A DNA stretch of 64,000 nt from Pomacea canaliculata (Eukaryota; Mollusca; Gastropoda; Architaenioglossa; Ampullariidae). The position numbers and the translations under genes were made by a program. The notes under the pieces are model-generated. The model searched no databases. It saw nothing but the letters and a program-made list of their open reading frames with translations, and had not been told where the DNA came from. Where the stretch lies: assembly GCF_003073045.1 (NCBI RefSeq), contig NC_037601.1, positions 5,673,872 to 5,737,871 on the forward strand, written 5' to 3'. This document shows positions 1-11,700 of the stretch, one piece after another (positions within the stretch are counted from its first letter, which is position 1; the number at the start of each line of letters is the position of its first letter).

Positions 1-2045
1 ATCTTACAAAGGGTCTCATAACGAAGAACAAGTTTGCCTCCAAGCTTTTGACATGTTGTTAATTTTAAGGATGGTGGAAAAGTTGTTCATTTGACAGTTG
101 TTTTTGTTTTAAAATAATGATGAATGTGTTTTCAACATATTTGGGGCTTTTTGTAACATGCTCTGTTTGTTAATGGTATGTCAGAGAACGATTTATCACT
201 GCATTTTTATGCAGATAGCATAAAATTTTTTATTCTTATGTTGCTGTGATCTGTGTGTACAATATAGATCTGTCACTGGTATTTCTGTGGTTTTGAGACA
301 AGTATGTTATATTTTTTTGTTCCTTAAAGAATGAGTGAAATTAGATTTGTAAATTAATGATTACTTTAGTCTGATGATTTTTGAAATCATTTTGTTCCTT
401 TTATTTGTTTCAAACACCACAGTATATTGAAGTGATTTTAACAGTGGCATAGCTTTCTTTCACCCCTGTTTATATTGCATTAGTGGAGTATTGAGGGCTC
501 CCTGAAATTGAATGGAGACTTTGTCTTACTCTAGTCTAAAACATATGCATGCCCATGCAATCAAAATCTTAAACAATACAGTCTTTAAAATATTGAGCAG
601 ATAATATATTGTTAACATGCTTAGCTGAAATCCTCATGTAGCAAATAAAGACGGTTGTTATTTTGGTCTGTGGCTAAAAAGATAATAAAGAGTTTGGTTG
701 AGTGCCGGACAGAATGTGTGTGTGAGAGAAAGAGAGAGAAAAAAAGAGGGAGATGAAATGGGTGTGATGAAGAGGAAGGAGATTAAACAAAATACAATTA
801 CTTTGTCCTTTGAGTTTATGTTTAACCACCTTAATGTCAACCCAAGTGTTTTACATAAAATTAGATAAGGGTTGAATGTAAATGTATCATTAAATCCACG
901 CACTGTTTTTACACCAAGCCAAGTAACATGATGTTAATACCAAGTTTGCATTAAAGATAACTGTAGGGACTTTTAAAAAAACTTGTCAGCACTTAATAAG
1001 TGATGATGATGGTACATTAAAGAAAGAGAATTCTAACACTCAGAATGTGCAGAAAGTGAAAAAAGCGGTATATTTGAACTAGAACTTAAGCCTAACATTG
1101 GTAATTCCTGGCACGTAAGATTTTCTGGTTCCATTGATGGCACACATCACATTCCTAAACATCAGAAACACTAGGTATGTTTGGTCATCATTTCGTTGCT
1201 CACAGTTTTGAGCTTGTGTGAACAAACATGGATTCATTGCACTCTGCATGAACTATTTCAGCAGTAAGTCCAAGGAACACGTTTTAATGTCAAACCATTT
1301 AGCCTAAACCATAATTAACTGATATCGCTTGAAGATGTGATTGAGTACTGAGAACTATATTTCGGGGCTATCGCAGGAAACGACGGTTGTACACGGGGGA
1401 TTGGTGGGTTTGCTATGGTGCTTTCGCAGGAATTACCACCAGGGTTCCTTAAGCGGCCCTCTTCCAAAACCCGCAAGGGGGCCCGTGAGTTCTTGTAGGT
1501 GGGATAATCAAAACACTCTAAGTATCAAAAAACTTTTTTTCTGATTTTTCAGTAACCACTTATTTCACGAATTTCGCTGTTTTATCCCACCATTGCAATG
1601 TAGCCACAGCTAAATATACCCACTCTCAGCACCAACCATGACTTTTGTGCTCCCAAGGTAAGTGTGAGCCTACTATTTTCAGCACGAGGGAGCATATGGG
1701 CGGTAACTCTTGACAAAAGGAAAGAGTTGTGGTTCTTGTTGGTCTTATTCACTAACAAAGGAAATGCTGTGTGCTTATATCGTCTCGTCGTCTTTCGGGG
1801 AGAAAAGAGAACAAAGAAAACCTTTTGCTCCGATAGAGTTTCGGTCGGCGCAGCACGCTGTGAAGTACTAGACATCCTTGTGTGAAGACTGATAGTCGGT
1901 AAAGGAGAAGTCGCGGTCACACGTGAGGGACAGAGTAGCTTTCACTTTCCCGCCTCAGTAAACTCTTGTTGAAACCGATATTACGCTCAGTAGTAATGGT
2001 CGCCACACATTTATATTTTTACTATTGCTGCCGATTGCTCAGCAA
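1..2045. other. non-coding stretch, no gene recognised
   Basis: I see no convincing exon here. A canonical AATAAA at 644-649 is followed by GT/T-rich DNA, so the first ~650 bases could be the 3'UTR of a plus-strand gene lying to the left of the window; this is only a possibility. A purine-rich GA tract lies at about 720-780. The short open frames here (for example 1341-1544 and 1582-1920) overlap on opposite strands and match no family I know. Confidence 0.4.
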
Positions 2046-2117
2046 GCCTCGGTGGCCAAGTGGTAAGGCGTCGGTCTCGTAAACCGAAGATCCAGGGTTC
2101 GATCCCCTGCCGGGGCA
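2046..2117 (+). tRNA. tRNA-Thr (anticodon CGT)
   Basis: A full cloverleaf can be drawn. The acceptor stem GCCTCGG pairs with CCGGGGC (one G-T pair), the D arm is GCC/GGC, and the anticodon stem TCGGT/ACCGA holds the loop CTCGTAA with anticodon CGT, which reads ACG (Thr). A five-base variable loop follows, then the T arm CAGGG/CCCTG with loop TTCGATC, and the discriminator base A at 2117. The internal RNA polymerase III promoter is intact: A box TGGCCAAGTGG and B box GGTTCGATCCC. There is no intron. CCA is not encoded, as expected for a nuclear gene. No other tRNA lies nearby. Confidence 0.95.
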
Positions 2118-2669
2118 TCAGAGGAACTATTTTAAAGCTTTTTTGCCTCCATCAAACAACAGGATATTCGTGATTAAACTGGATTTATATAGAGGTCTAT
2201 GTGTCACTCAATGGGCGGTGATGTCAGAACTTATTTCTTTTAAACCCCAGTGCTCGGAAGTATAGTGGTTTGTCAAGACTGCAGTTAGAGGTTCAGATAT
2301 TGTCTCAGGACATTCTGTGATAGTTTTCAGGACTGGCCTTCAGGAGTTTTCTAGGTTTTCTCCTTTCTCACTCATAGTGGGAAATCACCTCAAGGTGAAA
2401 ACACTTAAATTCCCACTGAACTAACCAACAACTGAAGCAGCCAACCAAAACTTGACTCCCCTTCCAAATTTAAACATAAGGGCAATACAGAGTGCAGTAA
2501 CTGATTTCAAAACATATAACTAAAAATTATGTTTTAGCTAATTCTCCCAGGTTTATTACAATGAATTTCAGAAAATGATTAATTCTGTTATACAGCATGG
2601 AATTCCTCTTTATTGATGAAAACACATGTGATGAAATTTTTGTACTAGATTGTTCTCTAGATGTGTCCA

Positions 2670-2840
2670 ACAAAAAGATCAGCTAATGTTGAGGGGATTT
2701 CGTACATGAGGGAGAGGGGTGATGAAGGGGGAAGTAAATCAAAGTACCTGGGAATGTGAACTAGTGTCACATGCAGTGTCCAGATATGAGGTCTGAACCC
2801 ACGGCCTCTCACTGTACTGATGACAAGGGGTATCTTATAC
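2670..2840 (-). repeat. degenerate tRNA-derived SINE fragment
   Basis: Read on the minus strand, the stretch has a tRNA-like head with a B-box-like GGGTTCAGACCTC, preceded by the phrase CAGTACAGTGAGAG. That phrase recurs as CAATACAGTGAGGG in the SINE at 18055-18231 and as a related form at 51310-51490. The A-box region is worn. All three copies share the order tRNA head, B box, then a body containing a GAGA/CAGTG-rich part. I assign it to the same family at moderate confidence. Confidence 0.5.
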
Positions 2841-3279
2841 ACAATAGAACCCCTCAGGATATAGAGCTCTTACTACACCCTCTATACACATACATACAGT
2901 CCATTACCGATTGACGAATATGACCATTATGTAATGACTGATCCAATTTGTGTGTGTGTGCATGCATTCAGAAGACAATATAGAAAAGTTGTGCAATTTG
3001 CTAAGCGTAATAACCATTGAAAATGTTTCTGTGCATTGACAAAACGTGTCTTGTAAAAAGTGACTATAAGCTATTTTTAAAATTTAAAAAAAAAGTCAAT
3101 CAAAAACATTATTTCTTTAATGTAGGTATGATCAGTTTCTCATTTGATTGTACATGGATGGCATAGTTTGTAAAAAATGTACATGCTATCATGTACTGAG
3201 GTCTAACATCAATGTGTTCAAATATAAATGAGATATAGTTCATAATTTCTTTACTTTTTAATTACAAATACAAAACATA

Positions 3280-3285
3280 TTTATT
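3280..3285 (-). terminator. poly(A) signal of the ankyrin/SOCS-box gene
   Basis: The plus strand reads TTTATT, which is AATAAA on the minus strand. It lies about 320 bases beyond the stop codon at 3603, a normal length for a short 3'UTR. No better signal lies nearer the stop. Confidence 0.5.
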
Positions 3286-3602
3286 GGATCAACTTCCAGG
3301 AAATTAATCTGCCATGTGAATATAAAATCAGACATATAATGGTTGCATCTTTAAAAACAACAACAACAAACAAACAAAAAAAAAAAAAACAGAAACAGGT
3401 GCATGAGAACCTTCACTCAAAGATGTGTCTTAGCCATGTATAAGCAGATTGCTACCCGAATAAAAGAGTACAGATATCAAAAGAGTGCAGGTATTTAAAA
3501 AAATTGCCATCATGCATATGCGTGTGTGCATACAAACACACAACTCTTTCCCAGAAAAGCTAGAAAGCAACAGAAATATTGAAATCAAGACTGAGTCACT
3601 TA

Positions 3603-6600
3603 TCACCAGTACTCAATATCTTGATCAGAATCATCAGAGAAAGATAAATCTAAAGGTGGACACTGTCTAGATGAACACAAAACTGCACAATCATAGGGAC
3701 AGTCTTCATTTGATAATGTCTTTTCGAGGTAAAATTCTTCCTTGATATGTTCAGGAAAGCACAAATAGTCCTTTAAAGGCTGGGAGATGGGCAGTTTTTC
3801 AATTTTCTTTGGAGCATACAATCCAAGTCTTTGAAAAATTGCTGCACGACAAAGCTTTTTTAGTGTTCTGCAAAATGTACAAAAGTTTGTTAGTGAAGTG
3901 AAATGTCTGTTGTGAATATATCTAATATATACATACCAAATAACATGGATGGTGGTTGGCGTAAAATTAAGTATGTTACAAGTATGTTTCATGGGGAATA
4001 TGGGGGAAATAGAGAAAATTCTGTTGGAATAGATCTTTTATGACTATATATTGACTAGGCTTTTCTCTTAAAGAAAATGAAGAAAAACTGCTACATCTAT
4101 ATGTCTTTTTATAGACTAAAAAAAGTCAAGATCACTTTTGTATTATGTTTTTTACCAATAATATTGTTTTTCCATAAGTTTTTATGTTTGCAAAACTTAC
4201 AGATGTGATACACAATGGTATACTTTAGAACAGAAAATTCTGCTAGTCTCACACATGACACCCACCTAGGTGTAGATGCCTGGTCTAAAAGCCATTGCCG
4301 CACCATTGGACGACGATACAATGAAACAGGCCAGTCCCTTTGCCATAACCACTTTTCTCGCAAAAATGCTGGATGGAGATCAATCAGCAGACGAGCTAAT
4401 GTCATCAGTCGCTCTCCAACTGCCAGATAAAATGCAGAGAAAGGTTCAACTTTCTTGCTTGCCTTTGAAGACTTTAATTCCAAGCTACAACCCCAGTAGG
4501 CAAGAGTCATTGCACACAGCTGACTGTGAAGTGCTATGGCCTGCTGGATGGGCATCTCACCCCACCTAGGAATGTTGTTAAACAATAATTATAGGGTCAT
4601 GCACTTGAAGGAAACAAAACATAAAGTAATAAAATAAATGTTCTCAGTTAAAAAGCAGGTAGAAACTATAAGTTAAAATGAACGAGTTACTCGTGTTATA
4701 TAGAGCCATATAGATTTAATTAAATGTTTGTGTAAGAGGAGAGGGTGATGTTCGAATTAAATATAAAACTGATAAACACCTGTAAGGACGGTCCAGCTTG
4801 TATCCATACTGGATAAGAAGGCGAACCATTGCTGCATTATGATGTTCTATGGCTATCAGCATGGATGTTACACCATTGCAGCTGCTAGCATGGACTTTTA
4901 TGCGTTCGCTCAACAAAAAGCGACATATGTCATATCGTCGGTAGGCTACAGCATAGTGAAGTGCTGTCAGACCATCTTCTGTCTTAGCATTTTTATCGCA
5001 AAGTGAGTTGACCAGCATCTGACAGATTTCCAGATTGTCCATTTGGACTGATCTGTACAAAAAGGCATGAGCAAAAAATATGTTTTCTTTTGTTTTAGGT
5101 CCCCACAGGTCATTGTCACAATTATTACTTCTGCATTAAAGACACTTTATTTCAAATTTAAAGTTGTTGGCTCATCAGATGTATTCAGTATCACAACAGT
5201 TTTTTTTTTCTAGCATTAATGATAATATAGAAACATAAGCAGTAGAGAATGAAAATGTTTTAAGACAGTTTAAGAAAATGGCCTTTTATCCAGTTGACAC
5301 ATACTTAATAAGTGGAGTTTCTGCACCTTGGACAAAGCCAAGGCGCCGTAGGTTGACATCACCTCCAGCATGCAACAAGAGTCTTACCACATCTGCTTTG
5401 TTGCTGATAATGGCACGGAGCATGGGACTGCATCCTGTCATGTTGGAACATAGCTTAATAGGTCACATGATAATTAAAACTTTTTGATTTACACCTTTCT
5501 GCTAGTTCTAGGATATTTGTGACAAATGCTTAGAGAATTTTAAATAGCAGATGTGTGTTATCAGAAAGTAAAGTAAAATACAACATATATTAAAGGAAAA
5601 AATTCTGATCTGTTATAAAGAATATATATAATATTTAGAGAAATAAAGTCAGGTAATCAACACTCAAAACCTGTTTCACGATCTATATAGTTCACTTCAC
5701 ACTTTTTGTCCTTCAAGAGTTTCTCAGCCAATGTCTTGTTGCCTTGCTTTGCTGCCAACCTGTAAGAATGGTATATTCATTTAATTAGTTTATTTTCTTT
5801 AGTAACAGAACCGGAAGAACCAACATGTTATTCAATTTCAGAAACTCTATTAACTGCTAGTCTTCTTTCATCCATACTTACCTCCAACTTTTCTGCTGCT
5901 TAGGAAGTAAATTTAACAATAAAGACTGATTAAAGAAAATAATCAGCATAACAGTGTAAAGTGATAAGAGTATCAAATAAGCTATAATTGAAGTACAAAG
6001 AATTGAAAAAAAAAATCATTCAACTAGTGTGAATGGCTCTTTCACAACAATTAGCCCCTTCAAAACTGTGCCTGTACAATATCAAGGCTTTATTCAATAA
6101 GACAAGTCTATGTGTTTAAAACAAACTTGTGCTTCAGCAGACTTCTTTTGTTGTGATAAGAAAAATAATTGGCTGAAAAGAAAAAAAAAATCCCCAAACT
6201 TTTCTATAAAGTACTCCTATAACTAATCCAATAAACTAACAGTCATAATTAAAAAAAGTAGATTTTTATAACACTAGCACATTTCCCCACTTTAAAGTAG
6301 GTGTGAACTTTACAGAAATAGACACAATATACAAATTATAGATTCAAAATAAGTAACCATAGACTAGAAACATAAATATACAGACACACAACAATGTAGC
6401 ACTAAAGAGTAGAAGTTAAAGATCTTGAAGTCAAAGATGAAGGAAGGTTAGTTTGAACACTTTGTTTAAAGTTGTGCTTTGCCCCATGTAATCTACTTTC
6501 TATTCATGCACAAAAAAGTAAATTATTATCTAGTTCATTTATTATTCCTTCAGGCCATATCTAGAAACAAAATGCATGAGTACTCAAGGTGGCTTAATCA

Positions 6601-7086
6601 AGCAACAATTAAAGTACATGTGACATGAAAATAGCAACCCCACCCCCCCAACACACAAATGAATATAAATATGCACACCTTTTAAAATCTATATCCATAC
6701 ATTTATATATATGAAGTTACAGATATATGCATGAATTTTTTATAATGATGAAATTGTTACCATAACAATTAAGATAACATCAATAATAAAGTGATAACAG
6801 TAATGCCAGCTCACCATATTGCTCGTCGACCATTCACAGTTTCTGCATTGACATTAGCTGGCTTTGGTTTGGCTCTCATAAACATTTGTACCATTTTCAC
6901 ATCACCAAGCTCACTGGCTATGATTATAGCTGTTGGTCCAAGTGGATCATCTGGGTCCACAGAATCGACATCCACAAATTTGTCCTTAAGACATTGTTTC
7001 ACTTTTCGATGATCACCAGCTCTGACACAAGCGAAGAACTCCCTGAGCTCTGAGATATTTGTTTTTGTGCTTGACTTCATCTCCAA
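3603..7086 (-). CDS. ankyrin repeat and SOCS box (ASB-like) protein
   Basis: Six exons with phase-matched GT-AG junctions: 7086-6815, 5759-5671, 5434-5305, 5052-4780, 4565-4266 and 3867-3603. The sum is 1329 nt, 442 residues plus stop. Residues ~45-250 carry about six ankyrin repeats; typical helix phrases are LTALHYAVAYRRYDICRFLL and VVRLLLHAGGDVN. A helical region of about 100 residues follows (exon 5), and then a SOCS box begins near residue 355 (TLKKLCRAAIF, then KIEKLPISQPLKDYLCF). SOCS boxes recruit elongin B/C and cullin-5, so the likely role is a substrate receptor of a ubiquitin ligase, with the ankyrin repeats choosing the target (family knowledge). The tail of ~50 residues after the SOCS box is acidic and Cys-containing, longer than usual. 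I cannot say which vertebrate ASB is closest. An ATG two codons further in (7080) is a possible alternative start. Confidence 0.85.
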
Positions 7087-8685
7087 GATCAGTTAAGAGA
7101 AAGTGCATGTAAGAGTCATGAAAACATATACGAAACTTTATACTTGAAATTATACTTTTCTATTTGTCCATCAGATGCGATGAAGTTTGTCTACTTGGTG
7201 AGTAATTTAAGGCACTCACTATTTCCATATGCTTTTATACAATCAGGATTGTATAAGCTTATCCTTGAATCAATCCAGCAATGGCTGCAATGCATTCTTT
7301 TCCTGATTTAATCTATCCATTTTCATAAATGTGCGTTTACTTCGCTGAAGTCATTGAAAACTAATAAACAAAATCAGTCGTTCAGCTCTCTCTACCTTCT
7401 ACGCAGCACTGTACCAAATTTGAGAAAGATATCGCCCACCCGCACCCAAGCCATAGATTTCGTTTCCTGCTCCCCCAAGCCGGGGACAGACACTTGAATA
7501 GATTGTTTCTGTATCGACTGGGGCTCATTTTTTGTGTGCCTCAACTCCACCCCCCACAACGAACCGACGCGGTCGCTGGGTGCAGATATCTCGCCAGCGA
7601 TTGATTCTGATAGCGATATGGCTGCAAAGAGAAAGAAGAACGACAGAGCACACGCTTGGCAGTGCGTCAGTCTGCTTAGCAACGTTAAGTGCAGCTAAGG
7701 GATGTAACTTTGAATGACTTTAAGGTTGGTAAGTTGCGGTACTGTCCCTTCAAAGAGCAATAGAAACACCACAAAGCATTGAGAATCACAACAAAGTTAA
7801 GCCGATTGATCACTTAGCGGAAATCACAGAAATGTCGGCTGAGGATTCAGGGCCCGGAGTTTAATGTATACATCGATCACAACTGATGCATGTCGTCACG
7901 GACATTCTAACAGCATCATTTTAAGACCAGTCGAATAAGCTTCTGATTTTGCTTTATATACAAACTGCAGAGTACGGATACATGTTTGTGAAAAAGAACA
8001 ACGACTATAACAGTACTACTAATTAAAAAAACTAAACACAATGCTGACGTTAACATTTTCGAATGGGTTCGAGGGATGTTTTGACTTCTTCATCCCGCTG
8101 GTCGTGCATGACTGCGAATGGTGCGCAAGAATATGACTGAGAAAGAGTGCACGTAAGATGATTGTATAAGCTCTGTTATATTGCATCTATCTTTAAATTT
8201 GAAGTTATAGAACATATTGAAATTCATAGTGAAATGATCTGGTAACAAAACGCTTTAAATGTTATTTTATGCGTTTATGTAAGTGACCCGAAGTGCTGGC
8301 GACACAGTGCCACATGGTGACACCCGGGTCACAATAGTTGGGCCACAGATTACGGACGACAACAGAATCCGCCCCCTTGGATTTTAGTGTTGTGTACAGA
8401 GAAACGTTGACTCCCACAGACATTTAAACAGCGCATGCTATCAGCGGTGAATTGGTGTACTCGTTTTATCCAGAGGGTGCACAGTTCAAGTTGATAAATA
8501 AAATCTGCAGATGTTCCGCTGACCACTAAGCAGAAACAGCGTTAGACATCGAAGACCAATTCCTCGCATAGTAACGGTATCAAGTATAAACCTTTAACCT
8601 GATCCTTAAAGCTGGAAATTTCAAGAAACACCGCAAATCAAACACTGTCGACACAAGAAGTGATAACAAGTGCGAGACGGTGAAG
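7087..8685. promoter_or_regulatory. shared upstream region of two divergent genes
   Basis: The ASB-like gene starts leftwards at 7086 and the DOK-like gene rightwards at 8732, so these ~1.6 kb must hold both promoters and both 5'UTRs. The stretch is less AT-rich than its surroundings around 7400-7700 and 8280-8420. I see no coding exon and no sharp TATA box that I would defend. A first non-coding exon for either gene could lie here. Confidence 0.4.
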
Positions 8686-8750
8686 ATGAATAGGTTTTAT
8701 GGCAGAGTTGCATGGTCCAAGTAATCTCGACATGGAAGAAGACTGTCTAA
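8686..8750 (+). promoter_or_regulatory. two upstream ORFs before the DOK-like start
   Basis: An ATG at 8686 opens a 12-codon frame that stops at 8722-8724, seven bases before the main ATG at 8732. A second ATG at 8712 opens another 12-codon frame in a different register that stops at 8748-8750, so it overlaps the main start. The main ATG has a good context, with G at -3 and G at +4. If the mRNA begins upstream of 8686, both small frames would be met first by scanning ribosomes and would lower translation of the main frame. That is inference. Confidence 0.45.
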
Positions 8751-11700
8751 CGCAAAAATGTGGATACCTGGAGATCAAACAGTCATCGAAAGTTCGAACG
8801 AGAAAACTTAAGGTGAGGCTTTTCCCTACTGATTATTATGCACTTTACTTTTACTGAAACTGTTTGTGTGTGAGTGAGCATGCGTGGGTACTTGTAATTA
8901 TTAATTATGTTTGTGTATGTGCATGCGTCATTTTGTGAATGTGTGTGCGTGTAGATTCGCTCACAGCCTTGAATGAAGGAATTTTTTAAAGTACAGTGTA
9001 CTTTCCCTTAAATCATTAGCTTCACGTCCGTGAGAAGTATTCATGCATGAAGAAAATTAAGGATTACCGATGTTAGTAACAAGAACAGTTGACTTAATTA
9101 TCCGTATACAGACAGAAACGAATGCTGTCTTTTTTTGGTGGTCGCATTCGATCTCCTTTTTGTTTATACTCTTACTGGTTTTGATGACCAAAATAAGAAC
9201 AAAAATCAACAAAAGAAAGCAGATCCACCCGACAAAAAAAAAAAAAAAAAAAAAAAATGAATAAAGAAAAGAGGGGAAAAAAGAGGGCTTCAACGAAGAG
9301 AGAGAGAGAAAAGAAGAAACAAGTGGCTAAGCTTTGTAACAAATTATTTTGTACCGCGAAGACCTAATCAACAATTGAGAAGGTTCAGACAATGGCTACA
9401 AGCCCCGATAGTGCTGTGAGCGATGTCGCCGCTTATCACGTAGTGTCGTCTGCCAGGATGTTGTCATGCATACACACCGTAGTGCATCACACTACGCGGG
9501 CCTTGATAACTGCTCTGTCAACGGCCATCACCGCACTCATTGTCCAACTGACATACATCCTACGATTTTGTGTCTTTAAAAAAAAAAAATTGTACCCGAC
9601 TGTGAAACAACAATAATAACAACAAAAAGGTTCAATCGTCGTAAAGCATCAATTGTCGTAGAACTAAATCGTAATTATCGTTCACATACTGCTCTTTTCT
9701 GAGCTGCTTAACGATAGTTTTATTCACTGACACCATCTTTCTTTACAAGTAACTTCTGGCATCTTTCTTTACAAGTAACTTCTGGCATGAAACATTAATA
9801 AAAAACACTTTTCCTCTCTCTCTCTCTCCCCCCCTCTCACTCTCTCTCTCTCTCTCACACACACACACGCACACAGACTTTTTCTGTAGCCTTTGAATCT
9901 AGTTTTAACTGTTTCCAACTCATGTGCATTGTGTCACAATAAAGAATAGATTAGAAATGCTGCAGTGGTGATATTTGTTTATTTATGCATTTATTTATTC
10001 AGCTTAACCCTGAATATTCGTGCTGTAGATTGTTTGCTTTGAAAACTCTGAGAATGTTTATTCAAATGGACAGTCCCAGGAAACAAATAAGCAAATAGGT
10101 TCAAATTCACAAAAGAAACTCAACATTTGACGGGTCTTCCTTGGTACGTATGAGGTAAATAAAGCGATGAAATCGAACTTTGTGACTTACTGTCGCACGT
10201 CCATCTGCACCGGAAGAAATAATCTTGTTGTGCCTATACATATATTATCGAATAAGACGAAGGCTTAGAAAGAGAACTTAGTGTAACCGCTGATAAAGAA
10301 AGCTGATAAAAGGAGATGCCATACTTGGAACAACCAGAAAGCAGTTATCAATATGTCACCTCAGCCATGGGACATCTTTGAGATCAGGGTAACAGTGGGG
10401 TGGGGTGAAAGCAGGAGCACTGCATGTCTTCGTGTGTATTTTCACACCAGTCAGTATGATGTTCGCATCATCATAGCACTCTGTTTTAAGATGCACTGTC
10501 ACAGTACTGTTTTAGGTATGAACTGTTCAATAATTTATGTGTGTACCGTTACAGCAATCCGTTGTAAGTGTGTAGTGTTACAAATGTCAGTAACTTACGT
10601 GTGTACTGTCACAACAGCATTTTTATTATTGTGTGTAATCAGTTTTAGGTGTATATCGTAACACTCGCTATATTATATATTGTACTGAGAACGGGTGTTT
10701 TGGGCAAGGTCCTCCTGTAAAAGAAACATTCGAAATTCATAGTAGAACTCCGAGTCGAACAGTCGGCGCAACTTTTCTGAGGTTGTCGTGTTATGTTTAG
10801 AACTTTTAGTTTAAAACACAACCAAACTTATTTTACAAAAAAGGACATATAGGCTGATATAGCCTCTTTGTGAATTCACAAATAGAGGAATTTCCTCATT
10901 GCTCTTTGATTTGTCTAGAATGATCGTTAACGATAACGGGTAAAGGTTCAAATATTTAAATCTTGTTGGATTGAGGGGCAGGGAAAGTGGTCCATCATGT
11001 TCAGGACTTAGCATGTGGAAGGCGGAGCCCAAACCTCTTTTTTCAGCCGCCTTTCCATCCCTGATAAATCACGTGCTTATTTGTGTTAGCTGCTTGTTAA
11101 GGGTGAGTTTTCCAAGCATACCAGCCACGGTAGAAGCTATTGTCTATGAAGCTACGGACATCCACGACACAGTCGAGTGCCCTGACCTCTCAATACTTTT
11201 GGAAGAAAATGTTGGCTATGGGACTGACCGACCTAGCGACTGACTGTAAATGTGCTTGCCTTACCTCCTTATTTTGTAACAATTCCCATGATGCCCTAGC
11301 CTACGTTCCTCCCCCTGTACTACATCTGAACTCCAGCACACCGTGGAAGAGCACCTATATATTATACCTACATCAGTTTCTGCTTTTCGCTGGACTTGTC
11401 TTCAGCTGAGTGGCATTTAAAGGTCTAGTCGGGAGCATTTTTTTCTCATGACTGTGTAATAGCTGAACGATACTATTTCCCAAAATGTGGATAAATAATC
11501 CCTTTTCGTTCTGTTGCCTCCAAAAAATACTACAATGTTAAAATTATGACATTTAGTTTGATACGACTAATTAACATAACGATTAGCATAATATTATTGA
11601 CCGTGCTTTCCCATTGGCTTAGGCCCTGATGATGTAAACATTTGGGTGTGCATGTCTGTGAGTTGAGCTCTTTCCATCGAGGGATGTTTGTGGGCGTGTT

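Noticed and set aside
1341-1920. Overlapping small frames on both strands near 1.3-1.9 kb
   Set aside because: Short, overlapping on opposite strands, and without similarity to any protein I know.
9392-9616. Open frame of 74 residues starting MATSPDSAVSDVAAYHVV
   Set aside because: It looks protein-like at first, but there is no family match. It lies in a large intron and ends in an A-rich run without a splice site.
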